Positions 1 through 5,368 of a stretch of DNA of 5,368 bases are shown here, one piece after another. Source of the stretch: Chitinophaga pinensis (GTDB lineage Bacteria; Bacteroidota; Bacteroidia; Flavobacteriales; Flavobacteriaceae); the NCBI GenBank assembly GCA_943324925.2, contig CALPNL020000136.1:1-5368 (forward strand). The letters run 5' to 3'. Below the pieces are notes generated by a model that was not told the origin of the DNA, did not search any database, and saw only the letters and a list, made by a program, of their open reading frames with translations. Position numbers and translations under genes: made by a program. Every line of letters begins with the position of its first letter. The first letter of the stretch is position 1.

Positions 1-1587
1 AGATTAAAAAAAGAATCTTTATTTTTCAAAATAAACGAAAAAAACATCGTTGAATTAAGCGATTTAGATATTTCTGATTTAACCAATTGGTTTAACGATT
101 TAGATACGCATTTATCTGACAAACAAAAACTTATAGCCTCTGAGGTAATTAAAGAGATTAAGGATAGATTGAACTTTTTAATGAATGTAGGTTTGGATTA
201 TTTGGCTTTAAGCCGAAGTTCAAAATCTTTATCTGGTGGTGAGGCGCAACGCATCCGATTGGCAACGCAAATTGGTTCACAGTTGGTTGGCGTTTTGTAC
301 ATTTTAGATGAGCCAAGTATTGGTTTGCACCAAAGAGACAACGATAAATTGATTCATTCTTTAGAACAATTACGAGATATTGGAAACTCCGTTATTGTGG
401 TTGAACACGACAAAGACATGATTGAGCGTGCCGATTATGTGATTGATATTGGTCCAAAAGCAGGAAAATTTGGTGGTCAAATAATCAGTAAAGGAACACC
501 AGCTGAAATACTGAAAGAACATACTATTACTGCGATGTACCTTAATGGCGAGATGAAAATTGAAGTTCCAAAAAAGAGACGCACAGGAAATGGTAAAACT
601 TTAAAATTAACTGGTGCCTCAGGAAATAACTTAAAGAATGTAACGATTGAAATACCACTTGGCCAACTTACTTGCGTAACGGGAGTTTCAGGAAGTGGGA
701 AATCAACGTTGATAAACGAGACGCTTTATCCTATATTGAATGCCTATTATTTTAATGGGGTGAAAAAGCCAAAACCATATAAGAAAATTGAAGGTTTAGA
801 GTACATAGATAAAGTAATTGACATCGATCAAAGTCCAATTGGAAGAACACCGAGATCAAATCCTGCAACGTATACAGAGGTATTTACAGAAATTAGAAAT
901 CTATTTACGATGACTTCTGAAAGTATGATACGCGGTTATAAAGCGGGAAGATTTAGTTTTAATGTTGCTGGCGGAAGATGCGAAACTTGTGAAGGTTCGG
1001 GAGTTAGAACAATTGAAATGAACTTTTTACCCGATGTTTATGTAGAGTGTGAAACGTGTCAAGGAAAGAGATTTAACAGAGAAACTCTAGAGATTCGATA
1101 CAAAGGAAAATCAATTTCGGATGTATTGAATATGACCGTTGATGAGGCAGTTCCGTTTTTTGAAATGATACCAAAAATTCATCGAAAAATAAAAACCATT
1201 CAGGATGTTGGTTTGGGCTATATTACTCTTGGTCAACAAAGTACTACCCTTTCTGGTGGTGAAGCACAACGAATTAAACTGGCAGGTGAATTGTCAAAAA
1301 AAGATACTGGAAATACATTTTATATACTTGATGAACCTACCACGGGACTTCATTTTGAAGACATTAGAGTGTTAATGGAAGTGATTAATAAATTAGTCGA
1401 TAAAGGAAATACCATATTAATTATTGAACACAATATGGACGTAATTAAACTGGCGGATTACATTATTGATATTGGTCCCGAAGGCGGAAAAGGTGGCGGA
1501 GAAGTTGTTGCCAAAGGAACTCCAGAAGAAATTGTAAAAAATAAAAAAAGCTACACTGCTCAATTTTTAAAAAAAGAGTTACTTTAG
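1..1587 (+). CDS. uvrA: UvrA, excinuclease ABC subunit A (C-terminal part; 5' end outside window)
   Basis: This is the ATPase that, with UvrB, scans for DNA lesions in nucleotide excision repair; it is a cytoplasmic dimeric ABC protein. The frame is open from the first base, so the 528 residues seen are the C-terminal part of a protein usually near 940 residues. In fragment numbering: first ABC signature LSGGE at 77-81, Walker B with Asp103-Glu104, H-loop His136; second Walker A GVSGSGKST at 228-236; UvrA zinc finger with Cys327, Cys330, Cys350 and Cys353; second signature LSGGE at 417-421, Walker B Asp444-Glu445, H-loop His477. Every expected motif of this part is intact, so the gene looks functional. 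It ends in two tandem TAG stops (1585-1590). A start at 169 (TTG) would be only an internal codon, since the coding frame and UvrA-like sequence continue upstream. No strong terminator follows directly. Family identity is near certain. Confidence 0.98.
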   Translation, partial: RLKKESLFFKINEKNIVELSDLDISDLTNWFNDLDTHLSDKQKLIASEVIKEIKDRLNFLMNVGLDYLALSRSSKSLSGGEAQRIRLATQIGSQLVGVLYILDEPSIGLHQRDNDKLIHSLEQLRDIGNSVIVVEHDKDMIERADYVIDIGPKAGKFGGQIISKGTPAEILKEHTITAMYLNGEMKIEVPKKRRTGNGKTLKLTGASGNNLKNVTIEIPLGQLTCVTGVSGSGKSTLINETLYPILNAYYFNGVKKPKPYKKIEGLEYIDKVIDIDQSPIGRTPRSNPATYTEVFTEIRNLFTMTSESMIRGYKAGRFSFNVAGGRCETCEGSGVRTIEMNFLPDVYVECETCQGKRFNRETLEIRYKGKSISDVLNMTVDEAVPFFEMIPKIHRKIKTIQDVGLGYITLGQQSTTLSGGEAQRIKLAGELSKKDTGNTFYILDEPTTGLHFEDIRVLMEVINKLVDKGNTILIIEHNMDVIKLADYIIDIGPEGGKGGGEVVAKGTPEEIVKNKKSYTAQFLKKELL

Positions 1588-1595
1588 TAGGCTGA

Positions 1596-1622
1596 TTTTT
1601 TTTAAAATTTCGTAATTTTAAA
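1596..1622 (+). promoter_or_regulatory. Probable promoter for the LOG-family gene, overlapping an AT dyad
   Basis: TAATTTTA at 1613-1620 matches seven of the eight positions of the Bacteroidota -7 box TAnnTTTG, and a T-tract at 1596-1603 sits where the weak TTTG-like -33 element is expected. A perfect 9-bp inverted repeat, TTTAAAATT (1601-1609) against AATTTTAAA (1614-1622) with loop TCGT, overlaps the box. Transcription starting a few bases downstream would put the whole structured element at 1648-1733 into the leader of the next gene. The call rests on pattern only; AT-rich spacers give such matches by chance. Confidence 0.42.
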
Positions 1623-1647
1623 TACTAAACAGGAAAAATTCAATAAA

Positions 1648-1733
1648 CCCTAGCCCCGATGGCAGTGGAAATCCCACGTATTGCGAGGAACGAAGCAATC
1701 TCGTGGATTGCAACGAACAGCGGGAATAGCTCC
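1648..1733 (+). ncRNA. Flavo-1-like structured RNA element
   Basis: This stretch is clearly richer in G+C than its flanks and folds as nested helices. AGC (1652-1654) pairs with GCT (1729-1731), and CCCG (1655-1658) with CGGG (1721-1724), leaving AATA bulged. ATCC-ACG (1671-1678, with C1675 bulged) pairs with CGTGGAT (1702-1708), and ATTGC (1680-1684) with GCAAT (1695-1699). The flanking blocks, AGCCCCGATGGCAGTGG on the left and GATTGCAACGAACAGCGGG then ATAGCTCC on the right, match my recollection of an abundant intergenic element in Flavobacterium genomes that I associate with the Flavo-1 motif. That family name is from memory and unchecked. Its function is unknown. It lies between uvrA and the LOG gene and ends 13 bases before the LOG start codon, so it could be a leader element, a 3' end of uvrA, or a repeat-like independent RNA. 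Confidence 0.68.
1676..1704. repeat. Nested palindromic repeat (ATTGCGAGG...GCAAT type) inside the structured element
   Basis: ATTGCGAGGAACGAAGCAAT (1680-1699) is a 5-bp stem with a 10-base loop, GAGGAACGAA. It is followed by CT and held by the outer arms ACG (1676-1678) and CGT (1702-1704). The core resembles the short interspersed palindrome with the core ATTGCGAGG-N-ACGAAGCAATC found in intergenic DNA of many unrelated bacteria, flavobacteria among them. That resemblance is from memory. Its position in the apical part of the larger element suggests an insertion into, or replacement of, the variable hairpin of that element. It is unlikely to code for protein. Confidence 0.6.
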
Positions 1734-1746
1734 AAATAAAAACAAT

Positions 1747-2475
1747 ATGAAATTAGAAGATTTTAATAATGATGAGGATAAAGTAATTCAGGACAAACTG
1801 AAGCAAAAGACGTGGAATGAAATTCGCGCCAATGATTCGTGGGCGATTTTCAAAATCATGTCGGAGTTTGTGAATGGTTATGAAATAATGAGTAGAATTG
1901 GACCATGTGTAACAATATTTGGGTCTGCGAGAACCAAAACAGACGATCCTTTTTATTTATTGGCTGAAAAAATTGCTTTTAAAATTGGGAAAGCGGGTTA
2001 CGGTGTGATTACTGGTGGCGGACCTGGAATTATGGAAGCGGGTAATAAAGGTGCGAGTTTAGGTGGTGGTGCTTCGGTGGGTTTGAATATCGATTTGCCA
2101 TTTGAGCAACATTTTAACCCATATATCGATCGCGACAAAAACTTGAATTTCGATTATTTCTTTGTTAGAAAAGTGATGTTCGTAAAATACTCCCAAGGTT
2201 TTGTAATCATGCCAGGTGGGTTTGGAACTTTAGACGAAATGTTTGAAGCAATTACCTTAATTCAGACCAAAAAAATAGGGAAATTTCCAATTATTTTGGT
2301 GGGAAGATCTTTTTGGGAAGGACTTATGGAATGGATAAAAACGGTATTAATTGAGCAATACAAAAATGTAAGTCCAGAGGATTTAAACTTGATAAAAATT
2401 GTAGATACTGAAGATGAAGTGATTGAAGTATTGGATAATTTCTATAAAAAATATAATTTATCACCGAATTTTTAA
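1747..2475 (+). CDS. LOG / TIGR00730-family Rossmann-fold protein (probable nucleotide 5'-monophosphate phosphoribohydrolase)
   Basis: This 242-residue cytosolic protein belongs to the lysine-decarboxylase-like LOG family. Characterised members hydrolyse the N-glycosidic bond of (cytokinin-type) nucleoside 5'-monophosphates, releasing base and ribose 5-phosphate; the older label 'lysine decarboxylase' is misleading. Visible marks are the Rossmann strand VTIFGSAR (55-62), the glycine-rich GGGPGIMEAGNKGA (90-103), an Arg at 141 in FFVRKVMF, and the catalytic family motif PGGFGTLDE (156-164) with Glu164. The roughly 50-residue N-terminal helical extension is typical of the longer bacterial TIGR00730 type. 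I chose ATG 1747 because the protein-like sequence (MKLEDFNNDEDKVIQ) begins there and an A-rich AAATAAAAACAAT precedes it. A TTG start at 1681 would translate the structured RNA element and give an implausible basic N-terminus. The gene follows uvrA and is closed by the terminator at 2508-2552. The physiological substrate is unknown. Confidence 0.93.
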   Translation: MKLEDFNNDEDKVIQDKLKQKTWNEIRANDSWAIFKIMSEFVNGYEIMSRIGPCVTIFGSARTKTDDPFYLLAEKIAFKIGKAGYGVITGGGPGIMEAGNKGASLGGGASVGLNIDLPFEQHFNPYIDRDKNLNFDYFFVRKVMFVKYSQGFVIMPGGFGTLDEMFEAITLIQTKKIGKFPIILVGRSFWEGLMEWIKTVLIEQYKNVSPEDLNLIKIVDTEDEVIEVLDNFYKKYNLSPNF

Positions 2476-2507
2476 GATACTTATAGATTACCAAATTAGA
2501 TTAAACA

Positions 2508-2552
2508 CCCAATTAAATTGATCGATAAATGTAATTTAATTGGGTTTTGTTT
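2508..2552 (+). terminator. Rho-independent terminator after the LOG-family gene
   Basis: A perfect 12-bp inverted repeat, CCCAATTAAATT (2508-2519) against AATTTAATTGGG (2533-2544), has a 13-base loop and is followed at once by TTTTGTTT (2545-2552). It begins 32 bases after the LOG stop codon. The stem is AT-rich except for three G-C pairs at its base, which is common in low-GC flavobacteria. It separates the LOG gene from the dehydrogenase gene, so the latter needs its own promoter. Confidence 0.85.
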
Positions 2553-2583
2553 AGCAAATACATATAATTGTTAAAGATTTAAT

Positions 2584-2623
2584 AATTATCGGTATTGATA
2601 TTAAGATATCGTTAGAGATAATT
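2584..2623. promoter_or_regulatory. Dyad-symmetric AT-rich element, candidate operator
   Basis: Two inverted repeats share exactly one centre, between 2603 and 2604: the outer pair AATTATC (2584-2590) with GATAATT (2617-2623), and the inner pair GATAT (2597-2601) with ATATC (2606-2610). A further TA/TA pair lies between them (2593-2594 with 2613-2614), so 14 of 20 positions are symmetric. The element sits about 45 bases upstream of the -7 box of the dehydrogenase gene, a place where a dimeric regulator could bind. No T-tract follows, so it is not an evident terminator. Chance symmetry in AT-rich DNA cannot be excluded. Confidence 0.3.
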
Positions 2624-2645
2624 TAATTGTATTTTTAATGAAGTA

Positions 2646-2677
2646 TTATGTAAATCAATGATTTTTGTATATTTTTG
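2646..2677 (+). promoter_or_regulatory. Bacteroidota-type promoter of the fused E1 dehydrogenase gene
   Basis: TATTTTTG at 2670-2677 is a perfect match to the TAnnTTTG -7 consensus used by the primary sigma factor of Bacteroidota. A loose -33 element, TTATG at 2646-2650, lies about 19 bases upstream. The expected transcription start, near 2683-2686, gives a short leader of some 20 bases ending in an A-rich AAAGAAATAAAAT before the ATG at 2706; there is no Shine-Dalgarno sequence, as is normal in this phylum. The preceding terminator and the 150-base spacer support a separate transcription unit. Confidence 0.65.
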
Positions 2678-2705
2678 TTACAATTTCAATTTAAAGAAAT
2701 AAAAT

Positions 2706-5108
2706 ATGAAGCAATCAGAAACTGTAGCGATGACTTTTGAAGATTTTAAAATCGAGGTTTTAAACGATTATAAAATCGCTTGTATAAGTCGAGAATGCAG
2801 TTTATTAGGGAGACGCGAAGTACTCACTGGAAAAGCCAAGTTTGGTATTTTTGGTGATGGAAAAGAAATCCCTCAATTAGCGATGGCAAAAGCGTTTCGT
2901 GAAGGTGACTTCAGATCTGGGTATTATCGCGATCAAACATTTATGATGGCGATAGGCCATTTATCAATCCAACAATTTTTTGCGGGATTGTATGGTCACA
3001 CTGACATTGAGCACGATCCTATGAGTGCTGGACGTCAAATGGGTGGTCACTTTGCAACACATTCCTTGGATAAAAATGGAAATTGGAATGATCTTACAAA
3101 AATTAAAAATTCTAGTGCTGATATCTCCCCTACTGCTGGACAAATGCCGAGACTTCTTGGTTTAGCACAAGCATCTAAAATATATAGAAACGTTGACGGT
3201 TTAGAACAAAAAACTTCTTTTTCCAACAAAGGAAATGAAGTTGCTTGGGGAACAATTGGAAATGCATCCACTTCTGAAGGCTTATTTTTTGAAACTATAA
3301 ATGCCGCTGGAGTACTACAAGTTCCCATGGTTATAAGTGTTTGGGACGATGAATACGGAATTTCTGTGCATGCAAAACACCAAACCACGAAAGAAAATAT
3401 TTCTGAGATTTTAAAGGGATTTCAACGTGATGAAAATAATAATGGTTATGAAATTATCACAGTAAACGGTTGGGATTATGCTAATTTGGTTGCTGTGTAT
3501 AAAAAGGCAGCCGAAATTGCTAGAGAAGAACATGTACCTGTTTTAATTCACGTAACAGAATTGACTCAACCTCAAGGGCATTCAACATCTGGTTCTCACG
3601 AGCGATATAAAAATGAAGAGCGTTTAGCTTGGGAAGCTGAATTTGATTGCTTGAAGCAAATGACAAAATGGTTAATTGAAAACGGTTTTTCTACTGAAGA
3701 AGAACTTGAAGCCATTTCAAATCAAGCAAAAAAGGATGTATTAGAAGGTAAAAAAGCAGCTTGGAATGCATTTATTTCTCCTTTAAAAACCGAACAAACC
3801 CAATTGGTTTCACTGTTAAGAGAAATTTCAAAAACTTCACAAAGTAGCAGTTATATTGACCAATTGACAAATGAATTGGCTTCAATTAAAGAACCTATTC
3901 GAAAAGAACTACTTTCAACTGCTAGAAAAATACTTAGAAAATTAAGTTCCGATGCAGAGAAAAATACTTTATCAAAATGGATAAAAGACGCTACGGCAAC
4001 TATCCAACCTAAATTTAGTTCGCACTTGTATTCTGTTTCAGATAGTAATATTTATACCGTTAATGAAGTGTTACCTGAAGTTGATGAAAATGCAGCTGAT
4101 GTTGATGCGAGATTGATTTTGAGAGACAACTTTGATGCTTTATTTACAAAATTCCCTGAGGTATTAGTTTTTGGTGAAGATGCAGGAAATATCGGAGATG
4201 TGAATCAAGGATTAGAAGGAATGCAAGAGAAATATGGAGAGTTAAGAGTTGCCGATGTTGGAATTCGTGAAGCTTCAATAATTGGTCAAGGAATTGGAAT
4301 GGCTATGCGTGGTTTGCGCCCAATTGCTGAAATTCAATATTTGGATTACCTTTTATATGGAATTCAAATCATGAGTGATGATTTGGCTACGCTACATTAT
4401 AGAACAGCGGGGCGTCAAAAAGCACCCTTAATTGTTAGAACACGTGGTCACCGTTTGGAAGGAATTTGGCATGCAGGTTCCCCAATGGGAATGATTATAA
4501 ATGCCATTCGTGGAATTCACGTTTTAGTTCCTAGAAACATGACTAAAGCAGCGGGATTTTATAATACTTTACTAACAACAGACGAGCCAGCATTAGTAAT
4601 TGAATGCTTAAATGGTTATCGATTGAAAGAAAAAATGCCTTTAAATTTAGGTGAATTTAAGACTCCAATTGGTGTAGTGGAAACCATAAAATCAGGAAAA
4701 GACATAACTGTAGTATCTTATGGTTCTACATTAAGATTAGTGGAACAGGCAGCTAAAGAGTTGATGGAAGTTGGTATTGATGTTGAAATTATTGATGTTC
4801 AATCGTTATTGCCATTTGATATAAATCACGATATATTTAAGAGTATTTCTAAAACAAATCGTTTATTGGTAATTGATGAAGATGTTCCTGGAGGTGCATC
4901 CGCTTATATATTACAACAGATTTTAGAAGTTCAAAAAGGTTATTTCCAATTGGATAGTCAACCGAAAACACTTACATCACAAGAACACCGTCCGTCTTAC
5001 GGAACCGATGGTGATTATTTCTCAAAACCTTCAACGGAAGATATTTATGAGAAAATATACGAAATGATGCACGAAGACAATCCGGCAAAATTTCCGAGTT
5101 TGTATTAG
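2706..5108 (+). CDS. Fused E1 alpha/beta component of a 2-oxoacid (probably branched-chain) dehydrogenase complex
   Basis: This 800-residue thiamine-diphosphate enzyme decarboxylates a 2-oxoacid and passes the acyl group to the lipoyl E2 subunit; it carries both E1 halves, which many bacteria encode as two genes. The E1-alpha domain spans about 1-355: YYRDQ (73-77), the cofactor segment IGNASTSEG (184-192) to WDDEYGISV (213-221), and the active-site loop QGHSTSGSHERY (290-301). A charged, apparently helical linker follows at about 355-465. The E1-beta part comprises a pyrimidine-binding domain (about 467-645: FGEDAG 489-494, Glu522, the segment around His589) and a transketolase C-terminal domain (about 655-785: VVSYGS 669-674, DEDVPGG 724-730). 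Where most relatives have GDG and NN, this one has GNA and DD, with Asn186 and Asp215 at the two side-chain metal-ligand positions. The branched-chain assignment is by overall resemblance; such complexes prime the iso-fatty acids typical of flavobacteria, and pyruvate is a less likely substrate. No E2 or E3 gene lies nearby. The first ATG fits the promoter; ATG 2730 is an alternative. Confidence 0.92.
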   Translation: MKQSETVAMTFEDFKIEVLNDYKIACISRECSLLGRREVLTGKAKFGIFGDGKEIPQLAMAKAFREGDFRSGYYRDQTFMMAIGHLSIQQFFAGLYGHTDIEHDPMSAGRQMGGHFATHSLDKNGNWNDLTKIKNSSADISPTAGQMPRLLGLAQASKIYRNVDGLEQKTSFSNKGNEVAWGTIGNASTSEGLFFETINAAGVLQVPMVISVWDDEYGISVHAKHQTTKENISEILKGFQRDENNNGYEIITVNGWDYANLVAVYKKAAEIAREEHVPVLIHVTELTQPQGHSTSGSHERYKNEERLAWEAEFDCLKQMTKWLIENGFSTEEELEAISNQAKKDVLEGKKAAWNAFISPLKTEQTQLVSLLREISKTSQSSSYIDQLTNELASIKEPIRKELLSTARKILRKLSSDAEKNTLSKWIKDATATIQPKFSSHLYSVSDSNIYTVNEVLPEVDENAADVDARLILRDNFDALFTKFPEVLVFGEDAGNIGDVNQGLEGMQEKYGELRVADVGIREASIIGQGIGMAMRGLRPIAEIQYLDYLLYGIQIMSDDLATLHYRTAGRQKAPLIVRTRGHRLEGIWHAGSPMGMIINAIRGIHVLVPRNMTKAAGFYNTLLTTDEPALVIECLNGYRLKEKMPLNLGEFKTPIGVVETIKSGKDITVVSYGSTLRLVEQAAKELMEVGIDVEIIDVQSLLPFDINHDIFKSISKTNRLLVIDEDVPGGASAYILQQILEVQKGYFQLDSQPKTLTSQEHRPSYGTDGDYFSKPSTEDIYEKIYEMMHEDNPAKFPSLY

Positions 5109-5118
5109 AATAAAATTC

Positions 5119-5147
5119 AAAAGCCGCTAATTATAGCGGCTTTTTTA
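5119..5147 (+). terminator. Rho-independent terminator of the E1 gene, in the convergent gap
   Basis: AAAAGCCGCTA (5119-5129) pairs with TAGCGGCTTTT (5134-5144), an 11-bp stem with loop ATTA, and the T-run continues to 5146. It begins 10 bases after the dehydrogenase stop codon. On the minus strand the hairpin is followed by a weaker TTTTGAATTTT tract, so it may also stop transcription of the convergent comM-like gene. The stop codon of that gene (5145-5147) lies in the T-run. Confidence 0.92.
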
Positions 5148-5368
5148 TCCCAACCAGCCATCGCGATCCAAACTTCTATATTGAATAGCCTCCGCAATAT
5201 GAGAGGAAACTACCGTTTCAGCGGCTTCTAAATCGGCTATAGTTCGTGCTACTTTTAAAATTCTGTCGTAGGCTCTTGCAGAGAGATTCAAGCGTTCCAT
5301 GGCAGTTTTTAATAATTGTTTTGAAACTTCATCCAAGGCACAAAATTCTCTAATTTGCTTGGAACTCA
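5145..5368 (-). CDS. comM: ComM/YifB-family Mg-chelatase-like AAA ATPase (C-terminal end; 5' part outside window)
   Basis: Only the last 73 residues are present, read leftward from the window edge to a TAA stop at 5145-5147. They match the C-terminal helical domain (Mg_chelatase_C) of the YifB/ComM family: REFCALDE, then LNLSARAYDRILKVARTIAD, then HIAEAIQYRSLDR close to the C-terminus. The complete proteins are about 500 residues, with an AAA+ ATPase core that is not visible here. ComM of Vibrio cholerae is a hexameric helicase that aids branch migration during natural transformation; whether the flavobacterial homologue does so is inference. A TTG at 5334-5336 is an internal codon, because the conserved frame continues to the window edge. 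The gene converges on the dehydrogenase gene with 36 bases between the stop codons. Confidence 0.93.
   Translation of the reverse strand, partial: SSKQIREFCALDEVSKQLLKTAMERLNLSARAYDRILKVARTIADLEAAETVVSSHIAEAIQYRSLDRDGWLG

Noticed and set aside
169..171. TTG as a start for UvrA
   Set aside because: The frame is open without stops from base 1, and the upstream residues continue the UvrA signature domain, so this is a truncated view of a longer gene rather than a short gene.
1681..1746. N-terminal extension of the LOG protein from a TTG codon at 1681
   Set aside because: The 22 extra codons would be read through the right half of the structured RNA element and give a sequence unlike the family. 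The ATG at 1747 has the A-rich context seen at the other start and begins the family-like sequence.
2476..2705. A small gene or RNA gene hidden in the 230-base spacer
   Set aside because: No convincing open frame with family-like sequence and no tRNA or other structured RNA was seen; the stretch is explained by the terminator, an AT-rich dyad and the promoter.
2853..2861. FGDGKE (residues 49-54 of the E1 protein) as the thiamine-diphosphate GDG motif
   Set aside because: It lies in the N-terminal segment that aligns with the H/F-G-x-E region before YYRDQ, not with the cofactor motif. The true counterpart is IGNASTSEG at 184-192, correctly spaced from DDEYG.
3047..3388. A 113-codon open frame on the minus strand
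   Set aside because: It lies wholly inside the E1-alpha coding region, opposite strongly conserved cofactor-binding sequence. Its translation shows no recognisable domain and there is no start context; it is a shadow frame.
5334..5336. TTG as the start of a separate 63-residue protein on the minus strand
   Set aside because: The same frame continues to the window edge with conserved ComM/YifB sequence (REFCALDE), so it is an internal codon of a truncated gene.
1..5368. CRISPR array, transposon ends, phage or toxin-antitoxin modules
   Set aside because: No regularly spaced direct repeats, transposase or integrase-like sequence, or small paired genes are present; coding density and composition are uniform apart from the structured element at 1648-1733.

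Overview
The window looks like chromosomal DNA of a Bacteroidota bacterium, most likely the family Flavobacteriaceae (Flavobacterium-like). The evidence is an AT-rich composition (roughly one third G+C by eye), start codons preceded by A-rich stretches rather than Shine-Dalgarno sequences, a perfect TAnnTTTG Bacteroidota -7 promoter box, a structured intergenic element of the kind scattered through flavobacterial genomes, and a fused alpha/beta E1 2-oxoacid dehydrogenase of Bacteroidota type. No plasmid, phage, transposase or CRISPR signal was seen.

Layout. Positions 1-1587 (+) hold the C-terminal part (528 residues) of UvrA, the damage-recognition ATPase of nucleotide excision repair; its N-terminus lies before the window. 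The 159-base gap that follows contains a probable promoter and, at about 1648-1733, a folded RNA-like element resembling the Flavo-1 motif. The apical stem of this element is filled by a second, nested palindromic repeat. At 1747-2475 (+) lies a LOG/TIGR00730-family Rossmann-fold protein (probable nucleotide 5'-monophosphate phosphoribohydrolase). A strong intrinsic terminator (2508-2552) ends it.

The rest of the 230-base gap carries a dyad-symmetric AT-rich element (2584-2623) and a good flavobacterial promoter (box at 2670-2677). Next, 2706-5108 (+) encodes an 800-residue single-chain E1 component (alpha plus beta) of a 2-oxoacid dehydrogenase complex, probably branched-chain. A GC-rich hairpin terminator at 5119-5147 separates it from the convergent 3' end of a ComM/YifB-type Mg-chelatase-like AAA ATPase (5145-5368, minus, 5' end outside the window).

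The genes do not form one pathway: they are a DNA repair gene, a probable nucleotide-metabolism gene, a central-metabolism gene and a gene of the DNA-uptake/helicase type. Each has its own promoter or terminator where visible, so this reads as ordinary core-genome housekeeping territory. The points most worth a second look are the composite structured element in the leader of the LOG gene, and the apparent Asp/Asn exchange at the two side-chain metal-ligand positions of the E1 thiamine-diphosphate site. I see no convincing new multi-gene system.
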